From contig NC_091142.1 in the NCBI RefSeq assembly GCF_041381155.1, positions 4,219,778 through 4,283,777 of the forward strand: a stretch of 64,000 nt of DNA, read 5' to 3'. Shown piece after piece: positions 1 to 11,900 of this stretch. A model generated the notes under the pieces. It saw only the letters and a list, made by a program, of their open reading frames with translations. It searched no databases and was not told where the DNA came from. Origin of the DNA: Argopecten irradians. Its lineage: Eukaryota > Mollusca > Bivalvia > Pectinida > Pectinidae. The position numbers and the translations under genes were made by a program. Within the stretch, counting starts at the first letter, position 1; each line of letters begins with the position of its first letter.

Positions 1-53
1 AAACTTTCAACTTTTATGAGACTTTCGGTAATTCCGGATAATAAAACCATTTA

Positions 54-158
54 AATATCATGATTTAGCACAATGGAATTGATTGACGAGGCAGATATTC
101 ACATAACGGTAAACACTGACGTCCGTCCAGAGGTAAAAACAAGAGAGAAACGACACAT
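54..158 (+). pseudogene. Truncated duplicate of exon 50732 of the Hedgehog/M15-like gene
   Basis: These 105 bp are identical to 50717-50821. They include 15 bp of intron, the acceptor AG at 67-68 and the first 90 bases of the exon. The reading frame starts at the ATG at 73 and matches the real exon through residue H28. It then runs into unrelated sequence and stops at 178-180 after seven new residues. If spliced in, it would act as a poison exon. It could be a genuine duplication, a target-site-type duplication around a large insertion, or an assembly artefact. Confidence 0.85.
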
Positions 159-2756
159 AAGAAATGAAGCTTACAAATAGTTCATGTTTCTTTTAAGTAC
201 TAGTTTTATAAAGTTGAGATCTGTTCATCAAAATTTAGGCAAAATTCAACAGCTCTGTTAAATGAGTAAACTATTAACATTCACTTTGAACATTCGAAAC
301 GTTAACGTTCCGCTTCTGTAAATGCTTTCTATTATTCAGAATTTATTTTTTCAAAACTAACCGAATGTCGACACGAACTGTGAGGTTAATTTCACACACA
401 AGTTTGCAATTTGTGAAAGGCATATTGTATTCGTTTAATAATTATTCTACGGGAACATTCAATGTTAAACTAAAGTAAGATTTAGATGCGCCTCAACTGA
501 ATTTAGTTTATTGAAGAAATCGAAAATTCACGACCTAATTAGTACCTCACATAGTTATTTAGATTAAATTATAAGTGTAAAGTCATAGACAAAACACGGA
601 TGGACATTCCTTTTCTTCGCCCCAATCGCGTCTATGGAAAATGATGCTTATATAAATCGTGAAATAAATGTTTTATGACAACTTAACGTCTGTATTCTCT
701 GTTGTAAAATACACTTCGCTCTTACTTTAAAAACTTAAAAAGTAAAGATACGTTATTTTACCTTCAAGTAAAATTCTTTTTGGAGTTTTGTGTTTCGCTT
801 GGCTACTGCATTTTTCCTCCTTTTCAGAAGTCTCTGGAGAGATATTGAAAATTTAAAATTCGTATGACATCATCATTGATAAATGTTTTGATTGGTTGAT
901 TAAATGATTATGTTAACATCTTATCAACAGTCAGGATCATTTAAAGACAAACTCTTGTGTATATGGTGTCTTGCGTGTGTGAAGTGACGTGCGTATTCTG
1001 GGATAATTCATCGTGTTGTGCCGGTTTGCATTAGTGGGAATTCTAGCCCATTTTATAGTGCTATCTCACTGAAGCATACCGCCAGAAACTTTTTTTTTTC
1101 ATCCAATGAAATAAAATATGTACATTTACATTGAATTGATCAATTAAACACTTCGTATTGCGCTATTAGTTGACATGGTAATCAAATGCTATGTAATTTC
1201 CTCACAAACCTGTGTGTACAACTGTCTGTTCCCCTGTACATACATTGTCAGCATGTTTCACTTGCATAGTCTCAACTTTAATCTCATCTTTATATTGCCT
1301 GTTGTCAGTGTAATTGATGGTATCTGAAACACGTGAGAAATAATGTATTTACAAAAAGATCGAATTTTGCTGTCAGTGGTTGATTTTAATAAGAGTAGTA
1401 AAGTTACCGTAATTTTTATACTAACGAATCAAGATCAGCTTTTGATATTTTATTCCATAAATTACCAACATTTTCAGAATAACAATACTAACAATGCATA
1501 TGTTTTAATGTTAATAAGAGCTGAAAATGGTTTTGTTAGTACTGCCAACATCCATTTATATCTACATCTACAGTGCAGTGCAGTGACTACATACGATAAG
1601 ACCAATTTGTGGTCTACATTTTCATTTCACATTTTATAGTGTAATAAGAACTTATAAAGTTATTTCTGCATTTATATTCCAATCTCTACATTTAATATGA
1701 AAAGTTCTTCTAAACCCTTACTGATCTATAGGCTTAAAAATTCACATAGGTTCTGTTATATTTTAGACACTGTGATCATTTTCCTTCCACAAAATACACT
1801 TATAAACAAATTTGGAATTTTATTAAAAATTTTGAATTACACATCTATATAGTGAAATGTTAGTAGCATAGTGAACTTTATAAAGTAAAGGCGATTCATA
1901 ATTACTACTAATTATTCCTCATCGAAATAATAATGTCGGTGGTTGGTTTAACTGGAAACAAATATCAAATATCTCTCTCGGAAACCACTTCTATCCATTT
2001 TCACTGTCGAGTATCACTTTCGAAACCTCTCGGGTGTTTTCATAACAGTTATTGTTAACAATTATCTGACAAAAAGAAATGTTTTGATACAGATTACGAG
2101 ATGTTGATAAGATTTCATCACATTTGAATTTCTTGAAATAAATTATTTGAATTGCTGAATATTCATGTTGTATTTTTTTCATTTTGGTGAATGCCACTAC
2201 TGTCCATTAAGTCTACTTTTTGTACTGGTAGTAAACTATAAAGTTTTATGCAGTCTTTGGTACGTGGAACTAAACCATATACAGTTACAAATTATGAATA
2301 ATAAAACATGCAATGTCTTGGTATGAGGTAGACATGAAGATTGGTTTCCCCTTGAGAAAACATTATTTATCTCGGAGAAACGGAGAAAACTATATCCGTC
2401 ACAATAGGGTCATAAATGTGTAATGTCAAATTTTCACAACGGAACGATACCGAACAACACCTACAGATGGAAAAGGCAATGCCATTAGGATACCTCGGTT
2501 AACAATCATTCTTTAAAATGATAGATATCTGTCTTTTCATGTTTTTTTTTAATTTAATCAAACTCCTTATGGACGTTTATTTCAACAAAAACTTAATGTG
2601 TGTTTCAGAAATATATATTTATACAATCTCTTACTCTCGTTTACTCAACTTCATTTTTGCAAACCCTAGTGTAATGAGCACGCTGTCTATAATAACGTGC
2701 TCTTGATAGATATATTTGACTGTTTATAGGAAATGCATCTAGTCCATACATTGATT
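159..2756. other. Non-coding stretch with a dispersed repeat
   Basis: I see no supported gene here. Short open frames in the interval lack motifs, codon bias and credible splice sites. Positions about 985-1090 (around TAGTGCTATCTCACTGAAGC) resemble 20925-21010 and look like a degraded interspersed repeat. Confidence 0.5.
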
Positions 2757-2779
2757 GACAGTTGTTGGGATTGCCACTG

Positions 2780-2957
2780 CTCCAGAAGATGGTCCAGGTA
2801 TCGCTATTACTCCACCATTCTCTACAGATACACTACTTCCGGTCTGACTAGCTATCTCTATTACTCCACCACTCTCGTTTGATATACTACTTCCGGTCTG
2901 ACTAGCAGCGTCGCTATTACTCCACCACAGCGTTTGATACACTACTTCCGGTCTGAC
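2780..2957 (-). repeat. 54-bp minisatellite, about three units, partly open frame
   Basis: The motif GGTCTGAC recurs at 2841, 2895 and 2950, giving unit lengths of 54 and 55 bp. On the minus strand two units read in one frame as an 18-residue repeat (SQTGSSxSxExGGVIxIx). The outermost unit has compensating indels that break the frame. It may be a fragment of a repetitive secreted or mucin-like protein exon, but no splice model could be fixed. Confidence 0.65.
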
Positions 2958-3013
2958 GCGTCCAACAGGGTAAAAGTTTTCCCATCAGCTGACTGACCCT
3001 GTCAGCTCCATCT

Positions 3014-3177
3014 GGATTTATGTTGCTATCTGTAATGTAATAGGCACAATGAATGGATTGATGTTACTATCTGTAATGTTATATATACAACGAACGGATT
3101 GATGTTACTGTTTGTAATGTTATAGACACAAGGGATGGATTGATGTTACTAACTGTAATGTTATAGACACCAATAAT
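3014..3177. repeat. Four tandem copies of a 41-bp repeat
   Basis: Units start at 3014, 3055, 3096 and 3137, exactly 41 bp apart, each beginning GGATT(G/T)ATGTT. A partial fifth start (GGAT) lies at 3178. Units differ by several substitutions, so the array is not very recent. Confidence 0.85.
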
Positions 3178-4209
3178 GGATCGGCTTTGTTTTCTGTAAC
3201 TTTTTTAGAATAAAACTTCTCATAAACCTAGAGACATATTGGTCCTAATTTGCATATCGACGATGTGACCTTGTGACTTCTTATTACCATATATGTATTG
3301 TTATTTATTACCAGTTCTACATTCCAATGGGTTATATATGGTTTTGGTAAATAGATTTCATGGTCGCCCACGATCAATTTAAAGTTTTTGGTACATAATA
3401 CTTTTTAAAATAGCGCTTATTCAATAAATAGATTCATATTCGCCTTTGATGTATTATATAAAGGTATATAAAAAGAAAAGAAATTATTTTTATGCTATAA
3501 CATAGCAGTATATGTTATCTTTTAGGGGTATAAAAAATAAATGGTGATGTGGTTTTCCAGTTTTATTTTTATATTTTTCGTGAAAATAGAATAATTTCAT
3601 TTGATAACTTTATAATTAATTCCATTGATAAAAATGATAAATCCCGATTACAATACAATATCAATTTGAGCGAATTATTATTTATTACTTTTAGTTATTA
3701 TGGTTTCGGAATCTTACTCTGAAATATTATCAATCTGAAGATTGTCTGCTAAATAAAATAGGAGAATGCAAGACAGTTTTAAGAACAGATACACTTATTT
3801 CCCGATAAATATGAGAAATGTCTCATAGTATTATATTTTTCCTCATTCTTACTTTACAGAATCGTACTAATAGAAGAAGAAATTTCTACTTTGCAAATAA
3901 GGAAAGATACTATTTTGTATCTATTGTGTATTTGTCTTTAATTCCATCTCAATATACATCACATTACACCAGTATTTTAAGGATTTCTTTTCTACAATAT
4001 ATCTTTTTGACAGTTTATACTAATACACTGTATACTTAATATATTCAATTTGTAATAAATGTCGTAAAGTATGGCTGCTGAGAGCTACCCGTGAGTAGAT
4101 TTTTGTTGTTGATAACTTGAGAGACTTCGTTTGACTCATTTGCCCCTCAAATTCCATAATGGCTGGTCTAATCTTTGATTTAGAAGCAGCCTAAATGTGT
4201 CTTCGGGAG

Positions 4210-4262
4210 CGAATAAGTTAAGATGCTCCACCGCCGAAAGGGCATAAACGATTCTAATCACT
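4210..4262 (+). repeat. Short dispersed repeat with core AAGATGCTCCACC
   Basis: A related core occurs at about 56289 (AAAGATGCTACACCGCTGAC) and about 59956 (AAAGATGCTCCACTCCTGAC). Three scattered copies of the same core suggest an old interspersed element. Confidence 0.4.
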
Positions 4263-4429
4263 TAAATATTGATATGTCTGCTCCTGTTTGTATAGAGAAA
4301 AAATATTATATCTCAGTGTTGCAGCATCTTTAAGTTTCATATATTACTGAATCACTGAATTTCGTTTTGTTTTCTATCATTATTATTTCAAAATGTTAAA
4401 CTAAGCTTGTGTTATCGCCCCTTCATATT

Positions 4430-4870
4430 CTGTTATTCAGTTTCTTATCATTTTTTTGTTTGTTGGTATTTAAAACCAAAGAAAGAAAATGTAAAATTAA
4501 TTTAAAAAAGTAACAATTATGTTGATTAAAAATTATACCGGATTCTGCAAACAATTTTTTTCATAAACCGATAAAATTAAAAAATAGTGACATCAATGAT
4601 TATAATTAATTTTACACTCTATTTGATAAAACAAAGAAAAAAATAATTATAATTAATATGGAACAACTAAAGATAAAAACTGAAAATAAATTTTACAAAT
4701 ATTTTGAACAGTCAGCAATCGTAGTTTAAAATTCATCTTATCATATTCTGTGTTTGCTGGTATGCAACTTAATTTAAACCGAAAGAAAGAAATGATAAAA
4801 TTAAATGAAAAGGGTAATTATGATGATAAAAAAATGTACATGTTTATGGAATAACTATTAAAAGACAAAA
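4430..4870. repeat. Diverged direct duplication of AT-rich sequence
   Basis: About 4423-4535 and about 4738-4835 share the order CATATTCTGT, a GGTAT motif, AAAGAAAGAAA and a GATTA/GATGATAAAAA tract, with many differences. No coding potential is seen. Confidence 0.4.
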
Positions 4871-4899
4871 ACAAATAAGTAGTATTTTATCAAGCTTAC

Positions 4900-4951
4900 C
4901 TATAGTGATGTTTACATCATTGCTAACTTCTGTCTGATCAGGTGTAAACGG
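4900..4951 (-). CDS. Putative second coding exon of the 2A-leader gene
   Basis: On the minus strand this 52-bp segment has an acceptor (TTTGGCAG before 4951) and a strong donor (GTAAGCTT after 4900). Read in the phase set by the 5341-5573 exon it gives PFTPDQTEVSNDVNITI and ends in phase 1, with no stop. It lies 389 bp downstream of that exon in the direction of transcription. Matching phase and both splice signals are the evidence; the peptide itself is not recognised. I could not locate the next exon, so the gene may continue below 4900 or be broken. Confidence 0.45.
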
Positions 4952-5059
4952 CTGCCAAAGAAACAAGAAACAAAAAATAAATATATACATGCACAAACAT
5001 CATAATCGAGCATATCCATTTCCAAAAATCAATAAATATTAATATTCTTTTCGAACATT

Positions 5060-5285
5060 AGAAATTGGGGACAACGGTGGCAGGGTAGATAAGATGTCCC
5101 GACATATTACCACAAGCCACATACCTTTAGGATCCCATATCAGACAGTTGGCAAGTACTGACCGCTGGACGGTGTTTTTTCTGGGTACTCCAGCTTTCCA
5201 GGCCTTTGCAAGCCTGGAACGTGCTAAGTTACCCTGGCTGTTGTTTAGTTTTTCCTCTCCCCCAACTTTGCCTTTGGCAGATTAG
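5060..5285 (+). mobile_element. SINE-like interspersed repeat
   Basis: The stretch contains GTAGATAAGATGTCCCGACA, a GGTACTGACCG-like block (AGTACTGACCGCTGGAC), TTTTTTCTGGGTACTCCAG and TACCCTGGCTGTTGTTTAG in order. I recognise this arrangement from abundant tRNA-derived molluscan SINEs; the internal promoter boxes are degraded here. A related 3' half occurs near 62895-62950. It sits immediately downstream of the 5341-5573 exon on that exon's strand. Confidence 0.5.
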
Positions 5286-5340
5286 TGACATCTTTGATAC
5301 CAATAGACAGTGATAGATTATACTTCTTAATAATACATAC

Positions 5341-5573
5341 CTGCTGATCTCTATCCCTCGGGCCGGGGTTAGGCTCTATCCCTTGTAGTCGTAGCAACAG
5401 ATCAATGAATGATACAGCCCCTTTCCTGTCTAGTTTGTCATGTGTAAGGCTATACCAAAAGCTGGTTACTTCTTTATATATGTACTCCGTGTTTGATAGA
5501 ACATTTCTGGCTGTCACGTGAGTGAACGTGCCGACACGTGCACGGTACAGCGCCAAGTCAACACCCATGATTC
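5341..5573 (-). CDS. First coding exon with an N-terminal 2A-like NPGP motif
   Basis: The minus strand has an acceptor (TTACATCCTAG) at about 5574, an ATG at 5568-5566 and a donor (CAG then GTATGT) after 5341. It encodes 76 residues in phase 0. Residues about 54-70 contain FIDLLLRLQGIEPNPGP, the signature of 2A ribosome-skipping peptides ((D/G)xExNPGP), preceded by a leucine-rich stretch. In known 2A sequences the break falls between the final G and P, here after G69. 2A-like leaders are described in non-LTR retrotransposons and in sea urchin NLR immune proteins, where they can also act as signal sequences. The usual D before (V/I)E is G here, so activity is uncertain. The downstream protein is unknown. 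Confidence 0.6.
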
Positions 5574-5895
5574 CTAGGATGTAACAATGGAATAATGGTA
5601 ATTTTAGCTATAAAATATTAACTTAATACTACACTAATCCGCTTTTCCTGGTTAAGTGTGTTTTAGACAATTATAAATACTGAAATCAATTGACCCGTCT
5701 GGTTATTAAATAACTCGTGTTTGAGCATCAAGTGTAGTGTCGTCAATATCAGTCGTATGTCAGTTCAAAACAATAGGCGTTGCTAAACACATGTAGGTCT
5801 ACATGCATCAACTGTCCTAGCATTGTCAAGATTTAAAACATAGAGAAAATAGCGTCATATCTCGATATTTCCCCCGAAGATACAAAAATCTTAAT

Positions 5896-5941
<46 letters not shown>

Positions 5942-8900
5942 AGTGTGTGTACATATATATAAATATTTAATGAATAATGTAGTACAACCGATAAAAATAC
6001 CATGTGAGTATCTAGTGTTTGAGCATCAAGTGCACGCTATCATAAATATCAACGAATCGTATGTTAGCTTAACACAACTGCGTAGGTAACCGCATTTAGG
6101 TACTATACAGACCCTTTTAAGTCAGACAAAATATTAGATGTGTACCCAAACACCGACGAAAGAAATATGAAATACTTACAATTGATATGTCAATCATCCA
6201 TTACAATGTCCAAATCTAGATGTCAATTTATAGGCGGCTGAAAAATGTTCATTATGAGAGGTTGTCACTACTGCAGTTTCATGTTGATCTCCATGTCGCT
6301 AGTGTACTAAGGTTCAAAAGCGTTATCCAGTCATAGTTATAACTGATAAAGAAATTATGTATGGTGGCATATTTCTGCCACCTTTGCTTGCTGATATAGT
6401 TCAGCCATTATATCGACATAAGTTATGAAAAGATTTACTAGCATAAACTTACAAAAATAATGTCGACTTACTCGGTGACATAATAAATGCATGACAATGA
6501 TGTATGGAGTCGGAAACTCGACCATTAGTCGTGTTATTGCTCAGATGTGACACCGAATGGTGATGCATTCCATCACCCAAAAATGTTTTTGAAAAGTAAA
6601 ATTTTGGTGGAATATTGGAATACAACAAGATGATGACAAAGATCAAGTTAGAGGAGAAATTCGTTGACCGGCAATAGCCGTCGCACCATGTTAGTGTCAA
6701 TTCATTTGAGGAAAATGATAAAGTCGATGTATATTTTTGACTTAGCCTAATCAATGTTTAAAATCCGCATCTCCTGGTGTTTCACCCCGCCCCGTATACC
6801 ACAACAATACCATTTATAAGAATAATATTAATATGCCCAACAGCCTTGTGGTAGAATAATCTACAACACCATAGTTCGGGTATCTAGAACGCGACCTTTA
6901 TATCAGATACAATATTTTAGTGGATTTGGTACTAGGGTAAAACGTTTACTTGAACTGTAATAGCACAATTTTATAAAAGTCAAACATACTTGGCTGAATG
7001 CTGGGTGGCATTTCCAATACAGGTTCAATGCTTAAACGTGTAAATGTGCACAATATTCCCATGCATAAATGTTGAACATACGTTACGGTAATGATCCCGT
7101 ACTAGTAGTTATCAAATGCGTTTATTATATTATAGAAAATAAGATTCACAGCTCTGAAAACAGATTGGCATTATGAGTATTTACTCATTCGAACACTAGG
7201 TAGCGGTACAGAGAATTACATTTTGTATTAAGTATTGTTGACTTTTTTTACCTAAAATAATACGGCTGACAGAGAAGCTATATTACGTATATCAATTTCT
7301 TTTTTCATTATCTATAATATATCGAGAAAGAATCTCTATCAATGCAACATAAACCATGTGTTTATACCTCAATTCGTTTTCTTTTTAGCAAAACAAATAT
7401 TTAAGTATTCAGTGTTATACTGACGAGTTACGAGTTCCTGTCCCGGCTGGCTCACAATGACGTAATTTGTTTGCTATTATAGGTTACACTTTCACTTTCG
7501 GTTTTATATAATGATCAATTTTGTAGATCCCTATCAAACGTTTTATTGGAATAGTTGGTGTTTTATCTCTACAGCCAGTAGATACTTTGGAGGAAAAGCC
7601 GGCACTTGTCTGTTTATATCAAGTTTAATGATTTTTTTTTTCAGTAAATCACCACCACTACTAACACCAGCTACTATAAAAATCGTATTTTTTATAAAAC
7701 AGAAATAACATTGGTTGTATTTACAGACTGGGCCAATCGGCATAAAAAACAACATTTTAGTGTAACAAATCCATAGATATCCATATACTTATTTCATCTA
7801 CTTTTTAATGTATTATAATAGAACAAAATTTCTTATCGACATATATGCAATTGTTAAGTAAATCTCCGAATTAATCATAGCAACTTGTAAAGTAAAGGTC
7901 CTTTTGAATACATACACCAATGTTAGTCCCGATAGAATTGTTATCTGATAGATAACGTCGTTCCTTATTATTAATATTTAACTTTTCCCTCTGGAATCTA
8001 TTGAAGGCGGTTCAAACATGCAATTCTTAACGATATGCTTCGATGATGAGCAAACACCCGTGGTTATTTTTAAAGCACATTTTGATTTTTCATAATCACT
8101 TATGTCTCTATAATTACTGTGTAGGAATGACAAAGGTACCGAATGATACCCTTACAAAACAAAACTAAACTATAAGCTCAATTTTAAACTATAATAATAT
8201 TCAATGCAATATTTTCTGTAAGATATTTTTGCTTTTATTATCTCCATTTCATACCGCGATATCAGACATTCGTTTTGTATATAATTTGTGATCCCCCTCA
8301 CCTTAAGTATGAGTCCGATGAACCTTTTAATGAAATACAGAGCACATTTAATAAGAACTTACACCAGAGGAAAGATGGACGAACAGACAAAGTGTACGGA
8401 TTCAATGTTTAAGATTAATGATTTTATATGTTTACTGTCTTTCTATCCTGCATGTAGCTTAGTCAGTGTATAAAAAAACTGCGAATGTTTTATTCAATGG
8501 ACAATTTGGTTAGGTATCGGCACCTGAAACACCACAAAATTATAACCTGTACGTATAAATAGATCAATATCAGTGTATATATTCAGTATCTGGAAATGCC
8601 CGTTGTTGTAGCAAAACTGTTGAAATGTTAGGGTACATAACACACTCTATTGTATGAAGCTGTTTATTACTTCATACGAAACACAAGTCTGTGTGATAAA
8701 TGTGCCAACAATAAATTATATGCGTGTATTGTATTTTAAGATACACATAATTTGTGTTTTTTTGTTTATATTTGTTTAATATTATTTACCAATAATACCA
8801 TGGTTATTAGTGGTATAATGATTTGTTCTCTATGGTCTACAACGTTTTAAGGTAAAAAATTAATGTAATATGTAATATGATGGACGCAGGCATTAATAAT

Positions 8901-8989
8901 ATATAATAAAATTATACAAGATAGTCCATTTTCACATATGTGGAATGACATCTCTTCATAAACTTAGTAGTACAACAGTTATGAAAGGA
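5574..8989. other. Non-coding stretch with microsatellite and local repeats
   Basis: A (TA)n(GT)n microsatellite occupies about 5898-5955. The phrase GTGTTTGAGCATCAAGTG occurs at about 5718 and 6016, each followed by related sequence (ATATCA, TCGTATGT, then GCATTTAGGT or CATGTAGGT), indicating a diverged repeat of about 90 bp. No gene is supported. Confidence 0.55.
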
Positions 8990-11900
8990 TGTTTATACTC
9001 TTTGTTTGTTTATTTTACTCTGTGTTTGTTTGTTGTACTCTTTGTTTGTTATACTCTTTGTTTGTTTGTTATACTCTTTGTTTGTTTGTTGTACTCTTTG
9101 TTTGTTATACTCTTTGTTTGTTATACTCTGTTGTTTGTTTGTTATACTCTTTGTTTGTTATTACTCTTTATTTGTTTGTTATACTCTTTGTTTGTATATA
9201 TCTTTGTTTGTTATACTCTTTGTTTGTTATACTCTTTGATTGATTGTTATACTCTTTATGTTTGTTATACTCTTTGTTTGTTTGTTATACTCTTTTGTTT
9301 GTTATACTCTTTGTTTGTTATACTCTTGTTTGGTTTTACTCTTTGTTTGTTATACTCTTTGTTTGTTTGTTATAATCTTTGTTTGTTTACTCTTTGTTTG
9401 TTAAAACTCTTTTGTTTGTTTGTTATACTCTTTGTTTGTTTGTTATACTCTTTGTTTGTTTGTTTTACTCTTTTATTTGTTTGTTATATTCTTCATTTGT
9501 TATAATTTGTTTGTTTGTTAAACTCTTTGTTTTTTTTGTGTATACTCTTTGTTTTATATACTCTTTGTTTGTTTGTTATACTCTTTGTTTGTTTGTTACA
9601 CACTTTGTTTGTTATACCCTTTTCTTTGTTTGGTATACTCTTTGTTTGTTATAACTTTTGGTTGTTTGTTATACTCTTTGTTTGTTTTATACATTTTGTG
9701 TGTTTGTTATACTCTTTTGTTTGTTTGTTGTTACTCTTTGTTTGTTTATACTCTTTGTTTGTTTGTTATACTCTTTGTTTTGTTTGTTGTACTCTTTGTT
9801 TGTTATACCTTTGTTTGTTTGTTATACTCTTTGTTTGTTATAATCTTTGTTTGTTATACTCTTTGTTTGCTATACTCTTTATTTGTTTGTTATACTCTTT
9901 GTTTGTTATACTCTTTGATTGTATTTGTTATACTTCTTTGTTTGTTATACTCTTTGTTGTGTTTGTTATACTCTTTGATTGTTGTGCTACTCTTTGTTTG
10001 TTTGTTATACTCTTGTTTGTTTGTTTTACTCTTTGTCTTGTTATACTCTTTGATTGATTGTTATACTCTGTTGTTTGTTATACTCTTTGTTTGTTTGTTA
10101 TACTCTTTGTTTGTTATACTCTTTGTTTGTTTGTTTTATACTCTTTGTTTGTTATCTCTTTGTTTGTTATACTGTTTTTTTGTTTATACTCTTTGTTTGT
10201 TTGTTATTACTCTTTGTTTGTTATACTCTTTGGTTGTTACACGCACTTTGTGTTGTTAAACTGTTTGTTTGTTTGTTATACTCTTTGTTTGTTATACTCT
10301 TTTTTGTTTGTTATACTCTTTGTTTGTTATACTCTTTGATTGTTTGTTATACTCTTTGTTTGTTTGTTATACTCTTTGTTTGTTTGTTTTACTCTTCTTT
10401 GTTTGTTTGGTTATATTTCTTTATTTGTTATAATTTTGTTTGTTTGTTTGTTATACTCTTTGTTTTTTTTTGTTATTATACTCTTTGTTTTGTTATACTC
10501 TTTGTTTGTTTGTTATACTCTCTGTTTGTTTGTTACACACACTTTGTTTGTTATAATCTTTGTTTTGTTTGTTATAATCTTTGTTTTTGTTATACTCTTT
10601 TTTTGTTTGTTATACTCTTTGTTTGTTTTGTTATACTTTTTTTTTACTTTGTTTGTTGTTACTCTTTTGTTTGTTATTACTCTTTGTTTGTTTGTTATAC
10701 TCTTTGTTTGTTATACTCTTTGTTTGTTTGTTTTACTCTTTGTTGGTTTGTTATACTCTTTGTTTGTTTGTTTATACTCTTTGTTTTGTTTGTTATACTC
10801 TTTGTTTGTTATTCTCTTTGTTTGTTTGTTATACTCTTTGTTTGTTATACTCTTTGTTTGTTTTGTTACTCTTTGTTTTGTTTTACTCTTTGTTTGTTTG
10901 TTATACTCTTTGTTTGTTTGTTATAACTCTTTGTTTGTTTGTTATACTCTTTGTTTGTTTGTTATACTCTTTGTTTGTTTGTGTTATACTCTTTGTTTTG
11001 TTTGTCTTTATACTCTTTGTTTGTTATACTCTTTGTTTGGTTTGTTTACTACACTTTGTTTGTTTGTTTTTACTCTTTGTTTGTTTGTTTTACTCTTTGT
11101 TTGTTTGTTATTACTCTTTGTTTGTTTGTTATACTCTTTGTTTGTTTGTTATACTCTTTGTTTGTTTGTTTTACTCTTTGTTTTTGTTTGTTGATACTCT
11201 TTGTTTGTTTGTTATACTCTTTGTTTGTTTTATTCTCTTTGTTTGTTTGTTATACTCTTTTTGTTTTTTTATTATACTCTTTGTTTTGTTTGTTATACTC
11301 TTTGTTTGTTACATACTGTGTTTGTTTTTACTATTTTTTGTTTGTTTGTTTGTTATACTCTTTGTTTGTTTGTTATACTCTTTGTTTTCTTTTTTTATAC
11401 TCTTTGTTTGCTGTTCTCTTTGCGGTTTGTTATATCTTTGGTTTGTTTGTTATACTCTTTGTTTTATATACTCTTTGTTGGTTTTATTCTTTCGTTTGTT
11501 TTTTTTTTTTGCTATACTCTTTATTTTTTTTGTTAATACATCTATTGTTTTATATACTCTTTGTTTGATATACTCTTTGTTTGTTATAATTTTATTTGTT
11601 TTGTTATTTACTCTTTGTTTGTTTGTTTGTACTCTTTGTTTTATTGTTATACTCTTTGTTTTATATACTCTTTGTTTGTATACTCTTTGTTTGTTTGTTA
11701 TACTGGTTTGTTTGTTTTGTTACTCTTTGTTTGTTATACCTTCTTGTTTGTTGTGTTATACTCTTTGTTTGTTATACTCTTTTGTTTGTTTATCTTTGTT
11801 TTTGTTATACTCTTTATTTGTTTGTTAACTCTTTGTTTGTTTGTTATACTCTTTGTTTGTTTGTTATACTCTTTGTTTGTTATACTCTTTGTTTGTTATA

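Noticed and set aside
1343-1639. 98-codon plus-strand frame
   Set aside because: No motif, AT-driven composition, no splice context and no repeat of coding character.
5245-5340. Continuation of the 2A-leader frame past the donor
   Set aside because: Residues after DRDQQ are encoded by intron and SINE-like sequence; the GTATGT donor and an in-phase downstream exon fit better.
5341-5573. 2A motif as evidence of an integrated virus
   Set aside because: No capsid, helicase or polymerase sequence is nearby, and the motif sits in a spliced exon.
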